The notes beneath the pieces were generated by a model, which was not told the DNA's origin, searched no databases, and worked only from the letters and a program-made list of their open reading frames with translations. From assembly GCA_050251195.1 (NCBI GenBank), contig JBFWNG010000002.1, forward strand, positions 248,001-312,000: DNA of 64,000 nucleotides, written 5' to 3'. Made by a program: the position numbers and the translations under genes. The stretch comes from JBFWNG01 sp050251195 (GTDB lineage: Bacteria > Bdellovibrionota_B > Oligoflexia > Oligoflexales > Oligoflexaceae). Of the stretch, positions 8,924 to 15,996 are shown piece by piece (within the stretch, counting starts at the first letter, position 1; every line of letters begins with the position of its first letter).

Positions 8924-9220
8924 GTGGATGCAGCTTTAGCGAGTTCAATTGCTGGTGTCATTAGCTTTATATTGAGTATCGTTAAACTCCTCGTGATAGC
9001 ATCCGTTGTTGTGAGTTGGATTGGCGACTCAAATAATCAGATAGTTCAAATGGTGTATCAAGTAACCGAACCCATCTACAGGCCCATCAGGCAATTCACC
9101 CGTCGAATACCTGGGCCGTTTGACTGGGCTCCCATCGCCGTCTTCGTCATTATTATTGCAATTGAACGCGGGGTTGTAGGATACCTTAACTCCTATGCCC
9201 GTTCCCGCGGCATGTATTGA
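8924..9220 (+). CDS. yggT: YggT family membrane protein
   Basis: GTG at 8924 lies seven bases after GAGGAG; the in-frame TTG at 8918 would sit almost on that site. The 98-residue product has two membrane helices flanking VYQVTEPIYRPIRQF and a D-W-A-P-I motif (usually D-F-S-P), the diagnostic YggT pattern. It follows a shorter-range relative by 70 bases. The function is not settled in any organism I can name with certainty. Confidence 0.88.
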   Translation: MDAALASSIAGVISFILSIVKLLVIASVVVSWIGDSNNQIVQMVYQVTEPIYRPIRQFTRRIPGPFDWAPIAVFVIIIAIERGVVGYLNSYARSRGMY

Positions 9221-9231
9221 TAATGTGATTG

Positions 9232-9894
9232 ATGCCTTCACTGCTCAAAAATTTGATTTTGTTTATCCTTGCCGCTCTGCTTTGTTTTGGCCTGTACAGT
9301 AGTCGCAAGTGGTTGGACCACGAGAATGCGGCTTTTTCAGCGCCTAAGGTCCCCATGATCCTTGCTTTTGAACCGGAGTTTCTGGATGTCGTGGCACTCG
9401 GCCATAAGGGTTTGGTTCACGATGTTATGGAAATCTGGCTTCTTGATAAGTTTCAGTCCTCGACCTATCAATTCGATGAGAACGAAACCCTTCAAGTTAT
9501 ACAATACCTCGAGAAGCACAAGCCGAGGATGGAAAGCGTCTATCTTTTCTTGTGCTTCGTGTTTCTTGAAAATGGAAAGGCGGAATATTGCGAACGCGTT
9601 ATATTGACGGGAATTGATGTCTTTCCGGAGAGCTGGAGATTGCCCATGACCGGGGGATTTATCGAAATGAAGGTTTTCAATAGGCCGTTGCAGGCAGCGA
9701 AGTATTATTTTCTGGCGTCGTCGAAGGAGTCGTCTCCAAAGTATGTGGCGAATTTAGCGGAAAAGCTTATCACCGATAAGGCTTTTTCAGAGGGCGACTT
9801 TGACCAAAGCTTGAAAATAATTTTTGGCGAAGAAAATGAATCCAGGTTTAGTCAGTTTATGAAACAACATTCCCTACAGATGAGACAGCCTTGA
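9232..9894 (+). CDS. Membrane-anchored protein of unknown function upstream of an ABC exporter
   Basis: The 220-residue product starts with a single hydrophobic segment (LLKNLILFILAALLCFGLY), so it is an inner-membrane anchored or exported protein. The rest is helical with TPR-like spacing, for example ESVYLFLCFVFLENGKAEYCE and RPLQAAKYYFLASSKE. TTG at 9229 and ATG at 9232 are both possible; ATG is given. Its TGA stop overlaps the TTG start of the ABC ATPase gene as TTGA, so the genes are translationally coupled. It may be an accessory subunit of that exporter, which is inference from position. Confidence 0.78.
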   Translation: MPSLLKNLILFILAALLCFGLYSSRKWLDHENAAFSAPKVPMILAFEPEFLDVVALGHKGLVHDVMEIWLLDKFQSSTYQFDENETLQVIQYLEKHKPRMESVYLFLCFVFLENGKAEYCERVILTGIDVFPESWRLPMTGGFIEMKVFNRPLQAAKYYFLASSKESSPKYVANLAEKLITDKAFSEGDFDQSLKIIFGEENESRFSQFMKQHSLQMRQP

Positions 9895-10859
9895 ACAACG
9901 AAACAAAAACTGAAACTGATCTTTTGGAGGTAAAAAGCCTTTCCAAGTCATACGCGAAGGGCTTCCTGAGGCGACGCACGCCAGTCATTGAAAACGTGAC
10001 CTTCACTATGCAAAAAAAGAATTGCGTAGCGCTGATGGGACATAATGGAGCCGGAAAAACCTCGACGATCAAGGCGATCCTCGGCCTTATACGCCCCGAC
10101 AGCGGTGCGCTCTTGTTTAGGGGAAGCCCTATAAAGGCGAAAGATCGCAACTTCATCGGTTATATGCCGGAAACAAGCAAGCTCCCTTTAACTTTAACAT
10201 GCCGCGAGATTTTGCTGCGACAGCTGAAGTTCACCGACAATGCGATCCCTTCGCGTGACTACAAACGCGTTGTTGATGCCTATCTGGAAAATGTGGGATT
10301 ACTCCCTTTCAAAAATTACAAGATAAAGGAACTGTCAAAGGGAATGGGCCGCAGACTTGCTTGGGCGCAAGCCACCATTCACGATCCGCAGCTTGTCATT
10401 TTGGACGAACCGTTCCAAGGGCTCGACCCAGCTGGTCGTAACGACCTTATCCAATGGATAAAGACTGCTAAGAACGCCGGCAAGGGTTTGCTGATCTCAA
10501 CCCACGACTTTTCGTCAGTGTTTGAGGTTTGCGACGCCGTCCATATTTTGCGCAACGGCCGCGTGGTGTTTTCGCAGGATAAGAACCTTCCGTCTCTAGC
10601 GCAGATGACCTATCGGCTCTCACTGTCGGGATGCGGGCGCAGCGAACTCGAACATATCCGCGCTAAATACAGACTTGAAGATTGGATCGAGGTTGAGGAA
10701 GAGGGATACGTTCTCCATATCGTTCTTCCTTCTTACCCGGGGGCCGCCTCTTGGCTCAACCGTTGTGTGGAGCAAGGGTACGTTGTCGTTAATTTCTCCG
10801 AGTCAAGATCGTTCGATAAGAAGAAGCTGTTTCCCTATTTTGCAGGAGTATCAAAATGA
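9891..10859 (+). CDS. ABC transporter ATP-binding protein (ABC-2 exporter type)
   Basis: This is the ATPase subunit of an ABC-2 exporter acting at the inner face of the cytoplasmic membrane. Walker A is GHNGAGKTS near residue 50. The Q-loop region reads GYMPETSKLP, the signature is LSKGMGRR in place of LSGGQ, Walker B is LVILDEP and the switch histidine is in ISTHD. About 90 residues follow the nucleotide-binding domain, a tail common in this subfamily. The TTG start overlaps the preceding stop, and its own TGA overlaps the permease ATG. The substrate is unknown. Confidence 0.93.
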   Translation: MNNETKTETDLLEVKSLSKSYAKGFLRRRTPVIENVTFTMQKKNCVALMGHNGAGKTSTIKAILGLIRPDSGALLFRGSPIKAKDRNFIGYMPETSKLPLTLTCREILLRQLKFTDNAIPSRDYKRVVDAYLENVGLLPFKNYKIKELSKGMGRRLAWAQATIHDPQLVILDEPFQGLDPAGRNDLIQWIKTAKNAGKGLLISTHDFSSVFEVCDAVHILRNGRVVFSQDKNLPSLAQMTYRLSLSGCGRSELEHIRAKYRLEDWIEVEEEGYVLHIVLPSYPGAASWLNRCVEQGYVVVNFSESRSFDKKKLFPYFAGVSK

Positions 10860-11626
10860 AAGCATTTGCCGCGGTTGTCGGAGACAGCTTTTTACGCCTT
10901 CGAAGGGATAAACTATTTTTTCCGGCTATTATGACCTCGATCATATTATTTTGTTTCGCCTCCCTGGCGAGCGACTGGGTGATTGAGGAAGTTTACAAAG
11001 TGTTATTTGATATCGGGTTCTCGGTCTTTCATATTACGGGGGTTCTGGTCGCCGCATTCTTTGGATCCAAGCTATTGGCCGATACCTCCGTTGACGGTTC
11101 TATCGAGGTGCAGTTAGCTTCACCCATGAGTCGGGCGACATGGCTTCTCGGAAGTTATGTCGGACTGTCGTGTGCGTTGCTGCTGCTTGGGGCGATCCTC
11201 ATCGCGAGTTGGCAAGGGATCATGTACGCCTTCGGCTTTGGTCCTTTGAAGCCGGCATTCTTGCATATTTTTCTCATGATGATGGTTATCTGGCTTATTA
11301 TCGGCGCCGTCAGCATCATGTTTGGCTGCTTTAATTCCTTTGGGGTGAGCCTGTTTAGCAGTCTGGGCCTTTGGGTTATTGGCATGATCACCGCGCCAAT
11401 CAGCCTATTGAAGGTTCCGGAAGGTGCTGAAACAACAAGTAAAATCACGAAAACCCTGGCGTTTTTATGGGATTTGAGGCAATTTAACCTCGCTGATTAC
11501 GCATTCCTCCAGAGTTGGCGTCTTCCACCCGAAGTTGTAATTCAGAAGCTTACGTACGCCGGAAGCCTTATAGGCCTTTTCCTTTTGGTCGCTTGTATAA
11601 TTTTTTCCCGACGGGACATCACTTGA
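10856..11626 (+). CDS. ABC-2 type membrane permease
   Basis: A 256-residue integral membrane protein with about six hydrophobic segments, for example LLLLGAILIASWQGIMYAF and FGVSLFSSLGLWVIGMITA. After helix 2, VDGSIEVQLASPMSRATWLL matches the ABC-2 permease loop where a conserved acidic residue precedes L-x-x-P-x-x-R. It overlaps the ATPase gene by ATGA, so the two form one transporter. Its own stop overlaps the start of the HNH gene. Confidence 0.9.
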   Translation: MKAFAAVVGDSFLRLRRDKLFFPAIMTSIILFCFASLASDWVIEEVYKVLFDIGFSVFHITGVLVAAFFGSKLLADTSVDGSIEVQLASPMSRATWLLGSYVGLSCALLLLGAILIASWQGIMYAFGFGPLKPAFLHIFLMMMVIWLIIGAVSIMFGCFNSFGVSLFSSLGLWVIGMITAPISLLKVPEGAETTSKITKTLAFLWDLRQFNLADYAFLQSWRLPPEVVIQKLTYAGSLIGLFLLVACIIFSRRDIT

Positions 11627-11880
11627 CTCAGGCTCTTGAAAAAAGAAAGGCGCAAGAACTGCGCAAGACACGCTGGTGGCACAATCTGTGTCAAACTGCT
11701 AAATGTTATTACTGTGCAGTACAGCTCAATCCCGTTATTGCAACGATGGATCATATCATCCCGCTTTCATCGGGAGGAAAATCCACCAAAAGCAACGTTG
11801 TCGCCTGTTGCAAAGATTGCAACAACCGCAAGAAAGATAAGAGCGCTGTCGATTTCCTCTTGGAGAATTCAGCTCACTAG
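11623..11880 (+). CDS. Small HNH endonuclease-type protein
   Basis: TTG at 11623 overlaps the permease stop as TTGA and gives 85 residues; a longer frame from 11515 lies inside the permease gene. The protein is almost only an HNH domain: CYYC zinc knuckle, MDHIIPLSSGGK with the catalytic D-H pair, then CCKDCNNRKKDK with the second cysteine pair and terminal N. Such free-standing HNH proteins are metal-dependent nickases or nucleases of often unknown role. Its tight coupling to an exporter operon is unusual. No immunity gene or phage gene is nearby. Confidence 0.88.
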   Translation: MTQALEKRKAQELRKTRWWHNLCQTAKCYYCAVQLNPVIATMDHIIPLSSGGKSTKSNVVACCKDCNNRKKDKSAVDFLLENSAH

Positions 11881-11890
11881 ACGGGGAGTC

Positions 11891-12073
11891 TTACGACCTT
11901 CCGCATTCCTTCATAAGATAAGCCATCAAGATAAGAAACAAGACAAACTGAAAATACAACTTCCATTTTGAGCTGGCCTTAGGCGGTGTCTTAGCGTCCT
12001 TTTCTTTCTTAAAGATCGGACGCCGTTTCCGCTGTTTTGCCTTTTCAAGGTCGATGACGTTGTTTTCGTCCAT
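11891..12073 (-). CDS. Small single-helix membrane protein
   Basis: Sixty residues: a charged N-terminus with NNVIDLEKAKQRKRRPIFKK, then one hydrophobic helix (LYFQFVLFLILMAYLM) near the C-terminus. The ATG follows directly on the stop of the histidine-rich gene as TAAATG, which indicates coupled translation and supports it being real. Topology suggests a tail-anchored inner-membrane protein. No function is recognised. Confidence 0.66.
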   Translation of the reverse strand: MDENNVIDLEKAKQRKRRPIFKKEKDAKTPPKASSKWKLYFQFVLFLILMAYLMKECGRS

Positions 12074-12460
12074 TTAATGTTCTGATTCATGAGAGTTATG
12101 ATCGGCTTCCTTTTCATGGGAGCCCTCTTCTCCAGATTCGTGAGACGAACCTTCCTCACCATGGGAGCCTTTTTCTTCTTCGTGTTTTCCTTCTTCGTGA
12201 TCGTTCTTGGCATGATCGTCTTTGCCGTGGGAGGCTTCGCCATGACCTTCTTCACCGTGAGAGGCTTCGCCGTGAGCATCTTTCTCATCGTGTCCTGCTC
12301 CCTCCGCCGGAACGTCATCAAGGCGCAACACCGAGGTGTCTTCGAAATTGAGTTCGCGCGGCGTAAACTTAATCACAGCAAACACAACACCCGCAATGAT
12401 CCCGCCGCTCAACAAGACAGCAATGATCCAGGCAAGGGTTTGATTTACCCCTCGTTGCAT
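12074..12460 (-). CDS. Membrane-anchored protein with long His/Glu/Gly/Ser-rich tail
   Basis: ATG at 12460 has AGGAGG seven bases upstream; the open frame extends upstream to 12589 but those codons lie in a dispersed repeat and are rejected. The 128-residue protein has one N-terminal helix (LAWIIAVLLSGGIIAGVVFAV), a short spacer, and about 75 residues of histidine- and acid-rich repeats such as HGEASHGEEGHGEASHG. The tail could bind Zn, Ni, Cu or Co and would face the periplasm if the helix is a signal anchor. No metallochaperone partner is present. Metal binding is inferred from composition. Confidence 0.75.
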   Translation of the reverse strand: MQRGVNQTLAWIIAVLLSGGIIAGVVFAVIKFTPRELNFEDTSVLRLDDVPAEGAGHDEKDAHGEASHGEEGHGEASHGKDDHAKNDHEEGKHEEEKGSHGEEGSSHESGEEGSHEKEADHNSHESEH

Positions 12461-12538
12461 ATGACTACCTCCTAACTGATAAGATATTTTAGCGGATTCT
12501 AGAGAATTTGCAAATCTATGATCGAGCGACGTCGATGG

Positions 12539-12564
12539 AGATTCTTCACTGCGTTCAGAATGAC
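12539..12564. repeat. Copy of a widespread dispersed repeat (SERSEE-type)
   Basis: The segment has the arrangement GATTCTTC-ACTGCGTTC-AGAATGAC. When translated on the minus strand it reads HSERSEES, a string that recurs in spurious proteins from many phyla because the DNA is a common intergenic repeat. It lies between the histidine-rich gene and the TIGR04282 gene, whose stop codon is just outside it. The recurrence is from memory; copy number in this genome is unknown. Confidence 0.5.
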
Positions 12565-12569
12565 GGATC

Positions 12570-13241
12570 TCACCGACACAGCCACTCAAAAATGTCGTCC
12601 AATTCCTTTTTCCCGCGAGGGGATCGTCTCAGCTCTTCCTTCAGAGCGAGCAAGTCCTCATATTCGTCAACGTCGGACAACGACGACAGCATATGCACAC
12701 GGCCAAATATCTCCTCCAGCAACGCCTTGAAACGCGCACTGGTGTTGTGAGAGCTATACGGAACGTCCAGCCAAAGCTTTTCGGGAATGGGTTTTGTTCC
12801 GAGAAACAAGACATAGCCCCCGTCTACTGCGGGACCAATAACATTTTTTGCATTTCCAGCCGCATGAACGGCAGACGCGACATATTCGGCAGATACTAAT
12901 GGTGCGTCGCCACCTAAGCAAATAACCCAGTCGTGATCTTGAATTAGAGATGCATACACTTTGTTCAGGCGATTGCCCAGGCTACCCGTGCCTTGATTGA
13001 CTGTGGGGAGGTCCTCCCACATGTGATGCTGGGGTGCAGGAGGTTCGGCGACGGCCCAAAAAATCTCTACGTTGTGCTCAGGAAGTGTAGCTTTGGCAAG
13101 GAGGCACGCGCTGCGTACAGCTTTTACCGAAAGAGAGTAGAACTCCTCCGCAGCCTTTGCACTTATCTTGGCAGCTAGCCTTGTCTTCACTGGCGATAAG
13201 CCAGGTGTTTTCACAAAGATTGCGATGGCGCCGCGGCTCAT
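12570..13241 (-). CDS. TIGR04282-type glycosyltransferase (DUF2064)
   Basis: A 223-residue cytoplasmic protein of the nucleotide-sugar transferase fold. The N-terminus IAIFVKTPGLSPVKTRLA is the family signature, followed by GSLGNRLNKVYASL, CLGGDAPLVSAEYV and GPAVDGGYVLFLG. The family is named rSAM/selenodomain-associated transferase 1 because of frequent neighbours, none of which are here. It overlaps the TIGR04283 gene by four bases, the usual pairing. The substrate is unknown. Confidence 0.92.
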   Translation of the reverse strand: MSRGAIAIFVKTPGLSPVKTRLAAKISAKAAEEFYSLSVKAVRSACLLAKATLPEHNVEIFWAVAEPPAPQHHMWEDLPTVNQGTGSLGNRLNKVYASLIQDHDWVICLGGDAPLVSAEYVASAVHAAGNAKNVIGPAVDGGYVLFLGTKPIPEKLWLDVPYSSHNTSARFKALLEEIFGRVHMLSSLSDVDEYEDLLALKEELRRSPRGKKELDDIFEWLCR

Positions 13242-13936
13242 CGGCTTGCTCCGTTTTTCCCGCTAAAAATGAAAGGTAATGCTTGGCTCCAAGTCATGCA
13301 GAAATGTTTCCACGTTGTCTTAAAGTATCCTTCGCGCTGGTATTTTCGGGCACTGGTCGTGATGATGGCCGGTACTCTTTCGATTCGGAGGCCATGTTTT
13401 CGCCACAACCAGACAAAAGCGTGATCTTCGCCATAGGGCAAGTGGCTCGGAAACCTGCCTAATCTTTGCCAGTTCGTCTTCGACATGCAGAATCCTTGAT
13501 CGCCGAAAGGCATCTTGAACAATCTGCTCCGAAGATTGGCTCCCACGGAATTCATCCACATGCATGACGGACCGTCGGCATCGAACCCCAGATCGAAAAA
13601 AAAGAGTTTATCAGGACTGTGCTCGAGACGCTGATTCAGGAGCTCAAAACACTGAGCGGAAAGTCGGCTGTCTGCATGAAGAAACCACAGAACGTTCCCG
13701 GTCGCTTGCCCGGCTCCTTCATTGAGTTGATCGGCTCTTAGGCCATTCGACGTTATCCATTTTGTCTTCGCTTCCGGAGGAAGACTGCGTGGACGCTTGT
13801 CGGGGCTACAGAAAACGATTTCATTCAACGGGAGTAATCGAAGTTGCTCGTAAAGGAATTGCCAGGACTCTTCGCCCTTTGCTAGCGGAATGATAACGCT
13901 GATAGTTATTTGCGGCTGAGATTGTGCTGGCGTCAT
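13238..13936 (-). CDS. TIGR04283-type family 2 glycosyltransferase
   Basis: A GT2 glycosyltransferase of about 232 residues. The N-terminus TISVIIPLAKGE is the nucleotide-binding strand, NEGAGQATGNVLWFLHADS carries the D-x-D-like H-A-D-S site, and FGDQGFCMSKTNWQRLG is the acceptor region typical of the family. ATG at 13936 is given; an in-frame TTG at 13966 is possible but neither has a strong ribosome site. It overlaps the TIGR04282 gene, and the two probably modify the same unknown acceptor. A hairpin with U-run lies about 95 bases upstream and might attenuate this operon. Confidence 0.9.
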   Translation of the reverse strand: MTPAQSQPQITISVIIPLAKGEESWQFLYEQLRLLPLNEIVFCSPDKRPRSLPPEAKTKWITSNGLRADQLNEGAGQATGNVLWFLHADSRLSAQCFELLNQRLEHSPDKLFFFDLGFDADGPSCMWMNSVGANLRSRLFKMPFGDQGFCMSKTNWQRLGRFPSHLPYGEDHAFVWLWRKHGLRIERVPAIITTSARKYQREGYFKTTWKHFCMTWSQALPFIFSGKNGASR

Positions 13937-14009
13937 ACTAAAGTAGGATAGGCGAGGGGTATCCAATTGTCTACCGGTTGTAAAATGGGGACTGTGAATA
14001 CCTAGCGAG

Positions 14010-14025
14010 CCTGCGCCGGAGCAGG
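14010..14025. repeat. Palindromic hairpin, copy 1 of a shared motif
   Basis: CCTGCGCCGGAGCAGG is one base away from a perfect 16-bp palindrome. With flanks it forms the stem AGCCTGC/GCAGGCT. A second copy, also one base from the same palindrome, is at 42968-42983. It has no adjacent U-run. Confidence 0.5.
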
Positions 14026-14030
14026 CTGAG

Positions 14031-14058
14031 AAAAAAGAGGGACTCCCATCGGAGTCCC
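14031..14058 (-). terminator. Rho-independent terminator or attenuator
   Basis: Read on the minus strand, GGGACTCC pairs perfectly with GGAGTCCC around GATG, followed by CTC and six U residues. No annotated minus-strand gene lies immediately upstream. It therefore ends a non-coding transcript or acts as an attenuator in front of the glycosyltransferase pair. Confidence 0.72.
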
Positions 14059-14146
14059 CCTAAATGAAGAGTCAAAGCCTAGTCCCTAGGGATTACGTAG
14101 GTACCTCTCCTACGTTAGCTTCCATGATGCGTTTCATTGCAACGCT
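14031..14146 (-). ncRNA. Candidate small RNA or regulatory leader
   Basis: Minus-strand TTACAA (14181-14176) and CATTAT (14158-14153) are spaced by 17 bases and would start a transcript near 14146. It would end at the strong terminator, giving about 115 nucleotides. Inside is a perfect hairpin, ACGTAGG/CCTACGT (14095-14115), and a short open frame MKRIMEANVGEVPT without a clear ribosome site. The promoter match is modest. It resembles no RNA family I know. It could be a trans-acting RNA or an attenuated leader of the downstream glycosyltransferase operon. Confidence 0.4.
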
Positions 14147-14181
14147 TGTGCCATAATGGGACATATTGACCCATTTTGTAA

Positions 14182-14498
14182 TTTTATGATTTAGTTGGGT
14201 TTTTTGAGAAAAAACGGACCATGTTCCGTGCCCAAGGAATTATCAGCGTCAACAAAACTGACTAGGTCTTTGTCAAAAAGTACTCAAATGATGGCTTGTC
14301 CGGGCAGCGCCCATTCCCCCAAAATGGCTGGTTTCCTGGATTTTCTGGCGAAGATATCGAAGACTACTCGGGTTGTATTCACTTGAATTCATTTTAGGGC
14401 GAAAACCGTCGCATACTGGCATCCCTTGCCGCTAGAGTTGCACAAAGGATCGCACGAGTCACGGCGACTCGAATTTAGACAAAATGATGGAGAAAGCG
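14182..14498. other. Non-coding stretch upstream of the 14499 gene
   Basis: I see no gene here. An open frame at 14195-14386 has no ribosome site and atypical composition. CGAGTC (14455-14460) and GACTCG (14466-14471) form a short perfect hairpin in the presumed leader of the outer-membrane protein gene. A similar short hairpin, TGTCGCC/GGCGACA (15275-15294), precedes the next gene. Confidence 0.4.
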
Positions 14499-15218
14499 AT
14501 GAAGAACTATTTGGTCATATTAGCGTTGGTAGCAACGCTCTTGAGCACAGAATCTTTTGGCCAAGATAATCAGACGACGAAAAATGACTCGCCAACGATG
14601 CATATCCTTGTTGCGCCTGAATTATATTGGTCTGTAGGCACAACAACGTCACATGCCGGTTTTGGCGGAATTTTGGGCGTTGATTTGGGCAATTCATTGC
14701 AATTGGGCGTCGAGATGGCTCAAGGTTCAGCTTTCCTTAACACTGTGGAAAAGGAGAGAGTGGAAGACGAGTTCGACATGTTTTTTGGAAGTCTGAGGGG
14801 CGAATTCTCGCAATGGGGAATTTGGGGTAGTTACTTCGTAACCGACACGCTCTTTTTGAAGACTTCGTTGTCGCAGCGCCGGCTTAAACTTCACAATGAC
14901 TTCACCGTTGCAAAGATAGGAGAAAAGTTCGGCCAAGAAGACGACACTGGTTTCGATGCCCAATATAATGTGCTCGGTCTAAGTCTGGGCAACGAATGGC
15001 GCTTGAATAATGGTGTTCTCTTGTCCTGCGAATGGTTTGGCGTGGAATATGCCGCTGGTGGCGGAAAGACTTCCGTCAACAACTTGGATGTCGAAGGGTC
15101 GGGTGAATTACAAGCAGACGCCGACAACTTCAATGAAGAGATGAAGGGCCTTTCGCAAAAAGCGACGCGGCAAACATCTGTGAAGATACTCGTCGCTAAA
15201 GTGGGATATTCGTTCTAG
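14499..15218 (+). CDS. Outer-membrane beta-barrel-like protein
   Basis: ATG at 14499 follows GGAGAAAG; the in-frame ATG at 14484 lacks a site. The 239-residue product has a signal peptide (MKNYLVILALVATLLSTESFG), alternating hydrophobic strands and a terminal aromatic, AKVGYSF, the usual C-terminal signal for barrel assembly. The segment LGLSLGNEWRLNNGVLLSCEW aligns with a region of the 59001-59708 protein, so the two look paralogous. Function is unknown. It precedes a small lipoprotein gene by 100 bases on the same strand. Confidence 0.8.
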   Translation: MKNYLVILALVATLLSTESFGQDNQTTKNDSPTMHILVAPELYWSVGTTTSHAGFGGILGVDLGNSLQLGVEMAQGSAFLNTVEKERVEDEFDMFFGSLRGEFSQWGIWGSYFVTDTLFLKTSLSQRRLKLHNDFTVAKIGEKFGQEDDTGFDAQYNVLGLSLGNEWRLNNGVLLSCEWFGVEYAAGGGKTSVNNLDVEGSGELQADADNFNEEMKGLSQKATRQTSVKILVAKVGYSF

Positions 15219-15318
15219 CAGGCAGTCGAATTACAAACGAACAGTTTTTGATCAGATAACAATTACCTGGATATTGTCGCCGTTCATGGCGACAGCTAAC
15301 AAACAAAAGGAGCTTCTT

Positions 15319-15858
15319 ATGAAAACGATGGTTCTTGGGATTTTGGTTTCCCTGATGGTGTCTTGCGGCGGCGAGGAATCCATAAGTCAAGGCAACGGAG
15401 AATTTTCGATTGAGTCTAATGGCCTTAGCGACCTGGTTGTATCAAATTCGGTCTTGATTGTCGGATGGAACGTGGCAGCCCTATATCCTAGCCAATCTCG
15501 CGGCGTACATTACTTCCACAAGGACATTCCTTTGCTTGTCAAAGAAGCGCAGGACATAGGTCTTATGGTTTATGGTCTGCAGGGGCGAGGCCTGTCGGTA
15601 CCTACCTACCCTGAGGGTATGAGCGAAGGCGTGGATATTTGCACAGCTATGGCGGAAAGTATGCTTTCGCAAGCGATGGTCAATGAGTCAGTATTGCATG
15701 TTACTCCGCGAGGCATGGCTCTTTACCCAACAAAATCCGGCGGCGTCAACTACTACTATGCCGACGAAGAATGCCGAAACTATCCGGAAGCGGCCGCGAA
15801 TTTGGGTATCGGAGTTGTTGATGATCCAGACTTTCCGATTCCAAGTCGGGATCGATAA
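15319..15858 (+). CDS. Lipoprotein with an internal tandem duplication
   Basis: ATG at 15319 follows AAGGAG; the upstream in-frame ATGs lack sites. The 179-residue protein has a lipoprotein signal ending LMVSC at residue 16, then two homologous units at about residues 44-84 and 124-167. Both contain A-L-Y-P-x-x-S-x-G-V-x-Y: VAALYPSQSRGVHYFHKD and GMALYPTKSGGVNYYYADE, each ending in a glycine-rich strand (IGLMV, LGIGVV). Two cysteines lie outside the lipobox (ICTAMA, EECRNY). No family is recognised. A good terminator follows. Confidence 0.78.
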   Translation: MKTMVLGILVSLMVSCGGEESISQGNGEFSIESNGLSDLVVSNSVLIVGWNVAALYPSQSRGVHYFHKDIPLLVKEAQDIGLMVYGLQGRGLSVPTYPEGMSEGVDICTAMAESMLSQAMVNESVLHVTPRGMALYPTKSGGVNYYYADEECRNYPEAAANLGIGVVDDPDFPIPSRDR

Positions 15859-15890
15859 GCTACGTTATAGGATCTTGGTACAAACTAAAG

Positions 15891-15917
15891 CTCTTCAGCC
15901 TGTCTGAAGAGTTTTTC
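15891..15917 (+). terminator. Rho-independent terminator
   Basis: CTCTTCAG pairs perfectly with CTGAAGAG around CCTGT and is followed by TTTTTC. It lies 32 bases after the lipoprotein stop and separates that unit from the next operon. Confidence 0.85.
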
Positions 15918-15996
15918 TCATGGGGCGTACAACCCCTTTTTTATTTATGATGAAATTTGCTAAAATCTACGAAAAGACGAAAGAGGGCGAAATTGT

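Noticed and set aside
12461..12589. N-terminal extension of the histidine-rich protein containing HSERSEES
   Set aside because: It is translated dispersed repeat; a strong AGGAGG site supports the later ATG at 12460.
14195..14386. Open frame of 63 codons on the plus strand
   Set aside because: No ribosome-binding site, no similarity to known proteins, and it lies in a regulatory gap.
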